From Nemopilema nomurai (lineage: Eukaryota; Cnidaria; Scyphozoa; Rhizostomeae; Rhizostomatidae), in NCBI GenBank assembly GCA_003864495.1, contig ML133454.1:2833233-2897232 (forward strand): 64,000 bases of DNA. The letters run 5' to 3'. Positions within the stretch are counted from its first letter, which is position 1; each line of letters begins with the position of its first letter. The notes below the pieces were generated by a model. That model was not told the origin of the DNA. It did not search any database and saw only the letters and a program-made list of their open reading frames with translations. Shown piece after piece: positions 14,901 through 28,202 of this stretch. The translations under genes were made by a program, and so were the position numbers.

Positions 14901-15634
14901 TCCGATTCTTTTATTAGCAAGTCTAAATACGGCCTTTGACCAGTTACTCTTTATCCTTGATGAAGAGAGAACTGTTAACGTTTTCGTTACGATAAACCCA
15001 AATTAATCGACGGTGGCTTTTGCGATGAAATGTCAATGTTATTATACCATGTTCTAAAGCAATATTGAGGGCATCCACTCCATCGTTGAGTGGTGACAAG
15101 GGCAACTGCTTCATCAACATACGCTTGTATTTCCTTCGCGAATGTACCGACAGTGTTACTATAAGCATTTTGTTAGAAATAATAAGCTGTCTCATATTAG
15201 ACAGCAAACTATGCCACGGGCTGTTATCGTTCGAATGGAATCCACAAGCATGCAATATTCGAATTTGCTCGTGTTAGTTTGCTGTGTTGGTTAATGCACG
15301 AGGGTGTCGTCGAACGAGCTCACGATCGACTAGTGCCTGCAAAAAACCAGCTTGCTGGCTGACTGGAGGAAGGTGAGCGAGAGCCCTTGATTGACCTGCA
15401 AATGATCCTGTTTACCGCTAGATTGAGGAGGGTCTTAGCAAGGGTACAAAGACACAACTGTCTTCACTCAGGACACCATGAAAGGTTCAATACAAAGTCG
15501 TGCACAGAACGGTGTATTACAGGGTCGAGGTTGCAAAGCCTGAGTTACAGGTGAAGCCAAAGCCAGCGAGCCAGTAAGACAAACAAGCTTCGAATAGGGG
15601 TTTCATTTCCCTTCAGTCCATACAACACTTAAGT
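5998..15634. other. Intergenic; no gene recognised
   Basis: Nearly 10 kb of mostly A+T-rich DNA. The longest open frame (8459-9055, minus, 198 codons) has biased composition, no domain and no splice-site support that I can see. Frames near 10841-11224 (plus) and 14944-15255 (minus) also match nothing I know. Distal regulatory DNA or exons of fast-evolving genes could be hidden here. Confidence 0.4.
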
Positions 15635-15689
15635 CTACTTTATACAGATATATTCGAAGCGCCTTGACCAACTAATACAATGTGACGCA

Positions 15690-15960
15690 ATATCCTGGCG
15701 CCTTGCCGGGTTCACCCATCGCCATTCGCCATTTTCGGCGTTTGCTTTGAAAGAAGAGCACGTCGATCCCAAAAACCCTGAACATTGCCAAGCAACAGGA
15801 GCGTGGGAACATGCCCCGTGTCCCAAGGGTGCATGCTGTGGCCCCACGCCCATCGGTGGCTGCCGACACAGTGGTGCCCGCAAAGTCTCTCCGCAGAGTG
15901 CTTCCCCCACAGCCGCCGCATCTTTATCAGCCGTATCTTTATCAGCCGAGATCGCTGTGT
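15690..15960. other. GC-rich block just beyond the SF3B3 stop codon
   Basis: Base composition shifts to GC-rich with many CpGs, in contrast to the A+T-rich surroundings, and several overlapping frames are open on both strands. It contains a perfect-length 15-base tandem pair (unit ATCTTTATCAGCCGT/A at 15920-15934 and 15935-15949) and repeated GCCATT motifs near 15720-15735. It lies about 60 bases past the SF3B3 stop and would fall in its 3' UTR or just beyond. None of the peptides looks like a known protein. It could be a CpG-type promoter, a 3' UTR structure or an insertion. Confidence 0.35.
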
Positions 15961-16022
15961 CTCTGTTTCCTTCCAACCCAGACAACCTCATTTTCTCCTG
16001 TCCCAAAATATCCTTTGGAATT

Positions 16023-19000
16023 TTAAAACGCAAAGCGAGTTCTTATGTCTTCGAGTTTCTTGGAAACCTGCAATCAAAAAGAAATTTTTTATCCAAGCGT
16101 CAAAATACAGCCTTGACTGAAACTCGGTATAGCCAACTCTTTGTGCGTCCAAAAATCGAAGCAAATATTGTTGACAAGGGAAAATGATGTGTAGCAAACC
16201 TCTGCGGGGGTGCGATCCAACTCATCTGCAATCGTTTTTCTTTTGTTATATTCCATTGAATTGAATTGCTCACAAAGATCACCGTCAATGACGTTCTGCA
16301 ACATCAAAGAACTGCGATTAAACTAACTGAAGTCAATTGAATCATCTCACATCTTGAATTAATCAGAGGCAACACACGTCATAACTGACCCAGAACAGTC
16401 TTCACATGGCAAAACCCAATACCCCGGCCTCCTAGGGCTTTCTGGAGTTCCTATGGGGGTAAGAAGGGGTTAAGGCGAGGCTCGAGTTTTCATTATGATC
16501 TGGGTTTGCTGATTGTGGGTTTGAGTTTCGGTGAAAACCTCGGGAAAAGGAGAACCGATAAGATAACATCCTGCGCATTTAAAAGCCGGAAAAATACCTT
16601 GACAGGGTAGTAGCTGGACCGAAACCACAAATGGTCCCTTCCACACAAGGGCTGATACTCTTGCCTCAGGTACATCTCCAAATGCTGAAAGAAGTCAATG
16701 TCCTGAAAGAAGAATGCATAATGATAAGCGGACTAGCAATTTGCTTGAATCACAGAGGGTGGGGGTGATGGTAAACTTGTCGAAAAAAAAAAATACCCAT
16801 CCAACAAGTGGGAGCAGCTCTGGACTGAAGCGAATTAAAGAATTGATTGAGCAAGCGAGCAAGTTGGTTGAGCAAGCGACAAAAAAAACAATACGAGCGG
16901 CAAGAGAAGTTGTGGGCTCTGTTTACCTCACGGGAGGTGAATGGAACCAACATGGCGATGCCTCCAGCCAGGGTCGTGTAGACAAGCGACTCGGACCCAC
17001 CGGGAATCAGAGTGGCCTTCTGCAGGGACAGGATCGTCTCGCCCACGTGAAAGTTGGCTAAATTCTCAACCTGAAGACAAATCAAGAAGGAATATGCATG
17101 TTTCGCTGTAATAGAAGCAAGTTTGTATCTCTATTGACAAAAAATACTAATCATACTGTAATTTGCTTCGGCAGCATTTGGTTGGGTTCCTACGTTTATG
17201 GTTTGCAGTTTACCGATAAAGAGGAAGCTAGTTCGGGAAAATAAATCGCCACTCAAGCCAAGCACGGACTTGACCTACCCCTGTTTGCTCCTTGCCACTA
17301 GCTACTCCCCAAATCCAGCCGATTCTAGAAATTTAACCCACACCTGTAAAGTTCTCTGGCAACTTTTAAGTGCCCATGTTCATTTACTTTGATGCATTTG
17401 ATGAACTGAAAACTTCTTAAGCACTGCCGAAAACCGATTGCCGCTGAAATCATCTGGTCACTGTTGTCAACATCACAAAACAAATTTCGATTAGCTATTC
17501 GCGGCATTGCTTCCCCTTCAACCAAGGGAGGAGACAATTGTACACATTTGCAGCCGCTCTGGTAGAAAACAAACAACCAAGACAAAAGTGCCTTTTACGG
17601 GACTTCAATTTGTACGCAAACGGTTTACCGAGCTGTGAGAGCTTGAAAAGAATATTGAAACCGTCTCAATAAATATTGATCTCTGTGCAGCGTTCCCTTG
17701 CATCGTCTAAGCCTGAATCGAGCCTGCATTAATTCGTTGCATTGTTTCGTGTGGAAAAATTTGAAGACCGCAGCAACAAAAAGGGAACCCATCATTGCAC
17801 ACACACAGAACTTGTGCGTCTCAATGGTTGAAATGAAATCCCTGCTAAACTTTTTGTGTTTGGTTTAATTCAACCCGCCTTTCTCATAATCCTGCCAAGC
17901 CCTATAATCCCGTTCAAGCTTCTAGCTCCGAAATATGATCCTTCTGCGGGACTATTGCAGCGAAAACTGTAACATAGTTGCATATAACAGCTCCTTTGAT
18001 ATGAAAAGGTACACCACAAGACAGAAAAGTGGTTGCTGTAATGCATCCCGTCGAACTCACACGCCCGTCAGTATTTTAACACACTTACCCACACAAAAGA
18101 CCCGCACAAACAAACCCACACTAACAGACCCACACAAACAGACCCACACAAACAGACCCGCACAAACAGACCCACACAAACAAACCCACACTAACACGCA
18201 CATACTAACAAACACACACTAACACACAGTCATAAACAGACACACCCAGGTCAGTGGGACAAAGCAAAATAACTATGAACTGCAAGAGAGCCACAACGAA
18301 GCACTGCAAGGATACCTTCTGTGAAGCACCGTTGAGAAGACCGCGGTCCCAAAGGGCCTTGACACCAGTCGGGTCTTCCTCTACGTCATCCCTTGCATCA
18401 GGGGGAAGTCGAATCTAAAACAAAAAATAAATTATGCACACGCAAAATTAAGACGAGAAAACCAAAAAGATTTCCAAACCAGTCAACCCGATCTTTCTTA
18501 AATAAGAGAAATTGGCGGACAAATCATGACAGAAGATGCATTCAACGTTTGCGTGACAATTTGCAAAGTATTCGGAAATGTTCCCCCCTGGGGGCTGCCT
18601 TGTCTTTGACTGTCAAGAGCCATGGCAACAAGATACATTCATCGTTAATTTCAAGGCTCCGTGGCAACTTCAAGCCGAATGTGTGTAACCCAACCAAAGA
18701 GAACAAAAGGAACTAGTAAACGGTGCATACGATAAAGACATTCCCGAACTTGTCAGCTCCTGCGTAGGTATCATAATCGAGTGCGCAGCCACAGGTAAGC
18801 CACCTGCAAGAAAGTAAAGAAAGTATACTGGTTGGAATGATCTGGAAAGTTGGCGAAGAAACTCACATAGGTCAATGAGTGCGGACGCAACGGCTTTTCA
18901 GATAGAGCTAATAGACCCATCACAGAGAATCTGGGACATTGAAGGATCATCACAAAAGCGTGCGTGTGCCAGACGGACCAAATGTCGCATCGAAAAGTCA

Positions 19001-22000
19001 GAACATGTCTAAAACAAGAACATGTCTAAAACAAGAACATGTCTAAAACAAGAACACGTCTAAAACAAGAACACCTCTGACCTTGGATTGGTGTCGTCTG
19101 CAAAGATCACCAAATTGTTGTCTTTTGGGTTGTAGCGAAGAAAGTGAAAGGACTCTTGTATGTCATGGACAACGATTCGATTTCCTGTCACTGAAATGTT
19201 GATGATGAAATTGGGTATCCTCTGAAATGGAATGAAAATGTGATACAAGCCACCACAAAATAATCCAGCAATAATAATAATCCCGCAATACCAAGAAATG
19301 CGACGAGGAGGGCCTAAAGCCAACCGGGTCCAAAAACATGAAACTAAAAAATCACCAGTTACGAGCAGGATGCTGAAATGATATCATAATTGCAAGATGT
19401 ATTCGACTGGTAAAAATACCTTATTCTCGCACTTCCTCAACAACTTCTTCTTGCCAATGTCGTAAATTCGAATAATTCGCCCAATACTGACAAGGAGTCG
19501 CCCCTGAAACGGAGATGATGCAAAAATCAAACGAACATTAACGCTACTGTCCTCTCTACTGCTGGTAAAACACTCAGGTCTATGACTTTGACCTATCCAT
19601 GGACCCAGGGACGGACACAAATACATGAAAACCCACCAGAATCTCTTTTTCGTGGCGCCCTACTACTGGACCACCGTCAACGCAACGACTTTTCAGATAG
19701 AGCTAATAACCCATCACAGAAAATCTGGGACTTAAACTATCATCATAAAATCGTGCATTCAATGAAATCGAAAAAGAGACACATAATTATTGAGCGGGCA
19801 CAGATAGGCTTGCGTCTCGTGAACTTTGCTGTTGTTTTAATTAACAGAAGCACGAATGCCTTTGTAATTGTTCTCGTTTGGGTTTCTGTGGAGAGTGTAG
19901 AGAGTAGAGTAGAGATGACAAACACAATTGTAGGGATGACAAACAACGTTGGAAGTGAAACATTCAAGCATATAGTCCGGCAAATAACAAACCTGGAATG
20001 CGCAGACCGCCCCAGGTACATCGTCCACAGGCGTCTGTAACGGTGAAAATAAAATTTGGTAACGGGATACACAGAGAAGGTCAATTGAAAATCCATTTTG
20101 GTTAGCACCTGGGATGAGATAGCTCAAAGGTCTTTTCCCTGCTGAAAAGCGATCAAGACTAAAAAGCAACCACCGAGGCTACAATTACAAACTTGGTACA
20201 CAAAACTATTCCTTCGGTCTCTATTTTTCCTTCCAAAGAGAGAAGGTTTTGTGCCATCATCAAGGATAGTGTACAAAAGAGCAGCATGACCGCACCTTGT
20301 GAAGAAACTCCAGCCGGGCACTGCCCGTTTCATCGTCTGTTCTCCTGTACGTGTAGAGGTAGCCTTGGTTGCAGGTGTGCGGGTTCAACACCATTCCGCT
20401 GGCAGACCCCACGATGACGTACGTCTCCCCAGGCCTAGCCGCGAATTCCACGACGGCAACGCTGCAAGCGAAGAGGAAAACCATCCAGTCAGTTTTTCTT
20501 TCAGCGTCACAATGATTAGCAGAATCGTAGCAATCGGCATTTATCGCCACCATGCTTCGAAGAGGTCGCCATCTTGGTCGACAAGCGCATTTATAGGCGA
20601 TTCAGTTCACCAGGACCAGTTAACAAATGAATTAACAAATGAAAGAATGAGTGAATGAATGGAACAAAATTAATGCAAAACGCTTTAAAAAATCATTCAA
20701 ACATCGTTCCAAGCAAAGGAAGTTTTCAAATCCTTCAGTTGCCTGCGGTTTCATTTCAGATTAGTTTTTGTCAAATGCGGCTATATAGATGAATTAATGG
20801 TGATCTATAACGCAATTCACAGTTTAAAAAATATCACCTTACCAAGATCAATCATTTTTTATCTTCATCATCTTCACAAAAGTAAAAATAAAGGCAATTC
20901 ATGCAACTAGTATCTGTCATAAAAAAGCAGCTTCTACAGAAATTCGCTGGGATATCACCGAAGCACACGAGCCAGGACGACTCGAAGTCATGATCATCAT
21001 GATGTCATACATAAACACAAGTGAGGAAGACATATAAGTAGCCTCGTTGTGATTCTAAATGTGCAAACCTGAAGGCAGCCTCGTCCTGATCTAGCTCGAC
21101 CACTTCTGATACTTCGCCCTGTTTGATGCAAAATGGGGGAGTTATTGCCCGCTTTCGTGAACTGCTTTTGATACAAGAGATCTCGATGAAACTTTATCAT
21201 TCTTGTATTTAAAATAATCAAGCAGGGAGAGAATGCACAGTGATAAGACAGCATAGAATAGCTATTAAAAGTGGCATAAAAATGAAATTCAGGCATGAAA
21301 AGGCACCTTAGTAGACTAGATGACGTAATTGTCATTTACAAAACCAAACAACAGCCACGAGAATCGACTGTTATCTTTCTCAAGCAAATGATTAATCTAG
21401 GTATCCTTTGAAGCAGAGCACAGACACGACGCCGTGCTTGCCAAACTGAGGATACCACGCTACATTTCCTTGCTAGTGATTCCCCTGCCGACGATTCCCC
21501 GGCGGATAATTCCATGCTGATATTCCCTTGCCAGTAATTCCCCTGGTAATCGACAGTAGGCCATTTACCTTGATCGGGTTGACCACCCTGACAACTGACG
21601 CCCACTTGGCATAGCCTCCCTTCGCAGCACCAAACTGAGTGTCCGGCAAGTCGTGGTTCAGGAAATTGGCAGCTACCTGAGCCTCGGCTTCACGCAGCTC
21701 CGCGTCGTTTCCACAAGCCTCGACCATTTCCTTTCGAAAGAGGTTGAGTGGAGAAGTCAGTCAGCATCTCATTAGAGTCAGATCAATCCATGAATAACTT
21801 ATCAAGAAACGGCACAAGAAAAATAGAATACTTGCTGTGCATCTTTAAAAGAGACACGTACAGAACAGCCCGTTTATTCGACTACAATTGTTTGGTAAAT
21901 GTCCCTACCACCCCAAAACTGTTTTTATCATTATACCATGCTCATTCTACACAACAATGTCTCCTTCCCTAGGAGCACTGGAGGTTATGGCCATGCAGCA

Positions 22001-24899
22001 CTCACTGTGCTCCAAGCCCCCAATGATGATTGACAGCTAACATAGCAGTACACGTGACACCGACAACGTCTGTCGAGCAAATCGCATTGATACAACTTTC
22101 AGAAAGGGCACCAGACAAGCAAAGTCTCTCACCTCGGCTATCTTCTGCTTCCTGTCTTGCTTCGCAGATTCAGTTAGTGCATTGTGGTCCGTCTCAATTA
22201 TGACTAGCGAACTGGTTTCTGCGTCGATCGCAAATTTCCGGGGGGTATTCTTCAAGGGCGTGCTGATCTGATTGAACACAGCTCCCAGTTTCTCCAATGC
22301 CAGAATCCTAGACATTGAAATTGGACACTGAAGGATGCACGGCAATAAAAAACTCTACAGAAAATGTTTAAGCTTACAGAAAGAGACTACTTAGCGACCA
22401 GCTGTTGAATTGATAATTCATGAACAATCGCGATTATAAGTGACGTTATGCGTTGGCGTGGGAAACTTAAGTCTGTTGCGGAGGAGACTGCCGAGTGGCT
22501 TTTACAAACCTCAGCGTGTTCGCTGCTATGGCGACGAGTCCCTCCGGACACTGTTCGGACATGAAGCCAGAGGCGTACTCCAGCATCTCGTACGACAGCG
22601 GCGTGAGATGGAAGCGCGACTGGTAGGTGTAGCTGAGCCAGGTCCTGCTCGACATTGCCAGCACCTGTGCGAATCAAGACAGCACGATATACCAACAATG
22701 ACGTGTGCACCTTCAGTTTGCTACGTCACATAACAGCGATCTCTAGACCCCAATCTTACTTGCTAGACATCTAGGAGCCACGGAGCATTAGGTCAAATGT
22801 GGGAAGAGTACATAATGGACGGCGAGGTCAATAACAAAAGCCTTGCTATATTTCCGATTCCCCAGAAAACGAGCGGTTAACGTCTTTTTCACAATCAGCT
22901 GTCTCGAAATTAAGTTTTAACCGAGTCAACTGTCTTCCGCTGTGCAAGAGATGTCGATTGCTGCATTCGTGATCACGGTGACACAGAAATTGCATTGAAA
23001 ACATGAACAATTAAAACAGAAAACTGCCTTTCCAAAAAATTTAAAGTCAATCAATTTTCTGTTACCACTAAGAGACTGTTTAGTCAACAGCTTCACTATT
23101 TTGACGGTCGAAATATAAAGAGAAAGAAAACAGTGAAAAGGCGAATGACGTACGGAGCTTGAGCCATAGGTGCGCACGCTGAACAGCTTGACGGGCCTGG
23201 ACCCGAGGTATCTGCAATGTTGAAAAACAACCATTGGCGCATGTGGACCCGACAAAATAGACAGACAAAATTGAGATGAAAATGCATTGAAAGTTCATTC
23301 ACCGGCTAGCTCTATGGGTTCGTATACCAAGCCAATGCCGATTAGTCGGTGAAACACTGTCTACTCAATATCAAAACTAGAAGATGGGTTTTGTTTTAAG
23401 CCAGCCTCTTGAACTAGAATGCGACTACAAGCAAAATTGGCAATGTTTGTCAACAAGATCAGCACTTGCATTACCTTGTCCTTGTGTCCGACAAATCGCC
23501 TGTCACTGAGTCGAGAACTGTTCTTAACAGGACACCATTCTACAAGAACGATGCATAATTAATGGAAAAGTGTCTAAGCATGCGAGAAGATCAAACGACA
23601 CAGCAAGGTAACATCAGACATGACAAATCTCCATGCAAGACACCAACCACCTAGCTGGAATAGGCGACTCACATTCAAACCGATGTTGAGGAAAAGTCCT
23701 CCTCCGACCACTTTGTCGCCCGCTTCTGCCCCACCCATTTCGACGATGCAGAGGGATTCGGCCGTCGCCGGCAGAGCCTGCATACTTAGCGGCTGTAAAC
23801 AGTCCTACAAGAAAGGAATGGGGTAAACAACAAATTCACAAGGCACAAATTCACAAGGCTATGATTCTCAGGGGTTTGCGCACATCAACAGAGAAAAGAC
23901 CCATTCAAACGGGCTGAGCACTCCTGTGCGCAACACTCAATTGTCCGTACAGACTTATATTCATTCATTTGATCACCCTCTAAGTAGTGCTAATACAAGC
24001 TTAGCCTTGCCTGGAAATGATAAAAGCGTCGGGGGATAAAGAAAAATACGTTTCCCATTCATTATATTTTTCAGGGTATCCTCGCTTGACCGGCCTACTG
24101 AACTGTGTTCAATCGCGCAAGCTCAATTTGGAACTTACAGTTTGATTCGAGAGAATTTGGATAATTTGAGAATGCTGGGCAAAATGCTGAAATCATTTGA
24201 CCCGCCTCAGACAATGGGAAATTTTCAAATGTCAAGAGGTGTTCGTTTAAACGCTCATCTTTCGTGACGTTAACACTTATTCGTGAAAGGTGGTTTTCTG
24301 ATGGCCAAATTGCCGTTTTGCTGCACAAACAAGCGAGATCTTGACATAGATCGCTACAATTTCAACTTTCAATTACAATTTCAACTGCCTGATCAGACAA
24401 TAATGACTCTGATTAGTCTATAAATGAGTGACCTTACACACATACAAATCAAGCGACAGCAGCACAGAGTAACGCACAGAGAAAATGACAAGTCTCTTGA
24501 ACTTGCCCCTCCGCTAAGCTGCACAGTGGTTCAATTCATTGCCGATTCAAGGGAAGAAACTGGGATCAGCTTACGTTTGGGTCTAGTGATATGACCCGGA
24601 CAGTGTCATCACTTAAACCAACTGCCAAAAACCGACATCTCTGCTCGCCAGATGGGACTGGGCCGAGGGCCATGCAGACGACGTCAGCAGACATTTCCTT
24701 CCTCTCTGTGTATTCATTCAATTGACCAGCCTGAAAAGTAAGCAACAAAATTCACAACTCCGTGTCAAAAACAAAAAATTGGGTGCTACAAATTTCGCCT
24801 ATGCTGCAGCTAGTCTTTGGAACAGTCTTCCGTTTAAAATTCGTGCTGCTGACAATATTGATAGTTTTAAATCGTTTTTAATAGGCTTTAACTTGTAAT

Positions 24900-24936
<37 letters not shown>

Positions 24937-27900
24937 ATATTGTTTTATACTTATGCACTTTAATTACAACTGTTATTAGAAGTTATTGAAAATGGTGAGT
25001 TCAATTGAAATTCGAAATTCATAACAGCTCTAACGCGGGACGTGGGCAAAAAGTGGCACAAATCAACATCCAAAAAAGAGAATGGGAAGGACGTGTTTAA
25101 AAATGCCTTACCTGGTCCAACTCGAAATAAACCAGCTCGTTGCCAGTAAGAGCAATGACGATCTACGGTCAAAACAGAACAGACGTAAGTAAAGCAGGCC
25201 ATTCATTCTTGAAGTGAGACGTCGAAAATGACGTCATTTCTTCCAAATACCATAACACAAATGCATGCATCTTTATTGGTGCTAAAGAAGAGATGGCTCT
25301 GACCTGTCTCTCGTTCACGGCACACTTGATGATGCTCTTCTTTCCTGGCGTCTTCCATTCGTTCACCCTCTTGTCTGACCGGATGTGTCGAATGCCATCC
25401 GGGTAGATCTGAACAGCAAGAAACATTCAATCAGTTCATACGAAAAGTACGCACAATAGCCTACGATATTTTGATTAATGAACATGGAAGGAATTGCGTT
25501 GTGGTGCGGGTGATCAGTACCTTATCCTGATCAATGCATCATAGAAAATCAATTCTCATTGAACAAAGTTATCATCACGTCACCCGATTCGAGCCTTTAC
25601 AATTCCAAACAAGACTAATTAGCTATCCTTTTTCTCATGAACAACTATAGTAAAGAAAAAAAAAGAAAACCTTGGATCTCTTATTGCTTCAAACTATAGG
25701 CCTGCATTACTAAAAAGAATGGCCTGTTGCGTCTTTAGTTACGGCAAACATTTTGTCTAGTAGATGTGCCAAACTAATTGCTTGTTTGCTTCCTTGGACC
25801 AGATCAAGTTTGGCCACAAAATCGTACACCGCATCACAAACAGTCTTTACCTGCAGTAAAGCGTCGTCTCCAAGAAGGGAGCAGGTGAGAGTTGGGGTTG
25901 TTCCCAGGAACCCACTGTCTGTAACCTCTTCTACAGTTTCACCAATACTCAGCACCAAGGTGGCGTTTACGAAGGACACAACAATGTACGCATCAAACTC
26001 ATCTAGACATGGAAAAAATTATCCGCAATCAGTCAATCTCTCACTTAGAAAATCAAGAAATCAATGAATGAGCCAAGTAACCAATCAACTATCGGAAGAT
26101 AGGGGTGAAGAGCAGCTAGGAAATCTTGTGGGATGATGGCAAAAATTTTGAACACAAAAAACCAGGAAATCGACAGACTGGGTCATTTGAAAATGTACAG
26201 TATCACGTTGATCAGTAGGTTTCATAATCATGGATGATTCAGAGGTGTCCTAAGATAAATCATCATTTCAACGTGGTTTGCAAACTTGTGAAGCACAACA
26301 TCTCATTGGGAAAAGTAAATTTGCTCTACAAACACCTTTGGCAAACAAATACAGCTGTATTATAGGCCACTTGGTCTATGGCGAAGGTTGTTCGAATGAA
26401 GAGTGTATGCTAAGCATGCAAAAATCAACAGCAGACAAGCTTACCAGCAGAACTGCGCTTCACAGTCCAAACTGCATTCGGGTTTCCGGGCAGTTCCGAA
26501 ACAGCCATTTCAGAGACCTAAACCAAAGAAATGAGAAACTCAAACCCTCAACCATGTACCCAACACGAAACATTAAATCGTGGCAACTGGCATTTCCTAC
26601 CCAACAAATGAGCAAAAGTGAATTGCTTAAAATGGTCGATATAAAATTAGTCTCAAATCATATGATCCATAATATGCTTTTGAAGATGCCTCAATATACT
26701 TTGAAAGACTTTTCGCAAGCTTCAAAAAAAGATGCAGAAAGATGCTGGAAATGACCTCCATATGAAATGACAGCCTACCTCAAGTCCATGCCTGAGAACC
26801 CTTAGAGATGACCTTGGCCCTCTTCCACAAGCAGCGTAGAGCTGTGGCGTGTCTTCGTTCGCCAAATCAGCAATCTTCAAAAGGAATTCATTGCTTAAAA
26901 AAGTGACCATTAAGGAGCAGGAATATAACATTAAAAAATAAACCTTTTTTGCTCAAAGCTTGCTAGCCACCCCCTGGCTTGAATCTTTTCATTACATTCT
27001 GTACATTTATTTGTACTTGGTGTTTAGCCTTGGTATGACCACAAAACCAGGTGGTGCACTGAGAATAGCAGACCTTGCCATGGGCATTGTAGCAGGCAAT
27101 CAATAACCCCCTCCCCCCTCCCCAGTGAAGTCAGGCGACAACTTCACCACAAAGTATGATATAGGGCAAATCATAAAAGAAAGTTCTTATTCACTCAGCA
27201 GAGAGTTGATCCTTTTTGATAAATCGTGCTGAGCCATTCAAACGGCTAAGCGCTTAAGTTTGTTCTTCAGTTGTGAGTTAGTTAAGGAACTTACAGAAGG
27301 AGATACTGCCAGGGAGATTAAATGGGGAAGAGGCCATAGCTTAAAGGATTAATTTGTTCAACATTCAGCTTTACTTCAATTGGTGACAAACGAATGAGCG
27401 TTCAAATGACATTGAGACCGACAGTTCATCTATCAACGGAAATTTGGGCAATGGTAATGGCCTTAAATGGTCAGGCCAGCACCATACAAAGTTGAAATAC
27501 AAAGAACATCACAATACACAAGTCACCAGGAGAAAGAAGACTGGAAAGAACAGTCAAAAGGATGAAATCTTTCAAAGGAAGAACGGAAGAGGGCAGCATC
27601 ATTGCACCTACCTGACAATGCATAATGGGAGACAGACTTTCCATTTCATCAACAAGAACTAAATTCTTCAATTCCCTGGGCTGGAAGAAAAAGGTAGTGC
27701 CCTCCTCAAGTTGCTCCGCCATTGTGCTGGTGAACTCAGGCTCATCGTCGTCATCGCCAAGATGAGTAATCTGGTACAGTGCACTAGGGACAGAAGAGAA
27801 CCAGATCTGCTTCATTCCTGCTTCTTAGAAAAAAGCTGCACAATTCCTATGTTCACCAATTTGGTTAGAAAATACTTCTTAAAGGGGAATTCCTATACCT

Positions 27901-28163
27901 TATCAGAAGCAGCAATTTCAAGGAGCGGAAGCTAAAAACTAAAAAGATATATACTCAATCTAGAGTTCCAGAGCACCATAGAAGTCTAACAAAGCTTGCT
28001 GATGTTACTGAGACAATCAAAAGGTAATTACAGTTAGGTGGAGACTTTTGATCAGAGGTGATAACAACTGATAATCATTGTATAATCAGAGGTGTCCTAA
28101 GATAATCATCACATCAAATGCTCCACCGTGTATATATATATATATATATAAATAAATAAATAA

Positions 28164-28202
<39 letters not shown>

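Noticed and set aside
14944..15255. Minus-strand frame containing NDGVDALNIALEHG, reminiscent of an ankyrin repeat
   Set aside because: A single partial match of 14 residues with no neighbouring repeats or splice signals.
15635..16187. Overlapping frames of 65-146 codons on both strands
   Set aside because: They arise from the GC-rich block plus the last SF3B3 exon. All show unrelated, biased composition.
18061..18245. Repeat array considered as a CRISPR-like structure
   Set aside because: Units are contiguous 14-mers without spacers, and the array sits in a eukaryotic intron.
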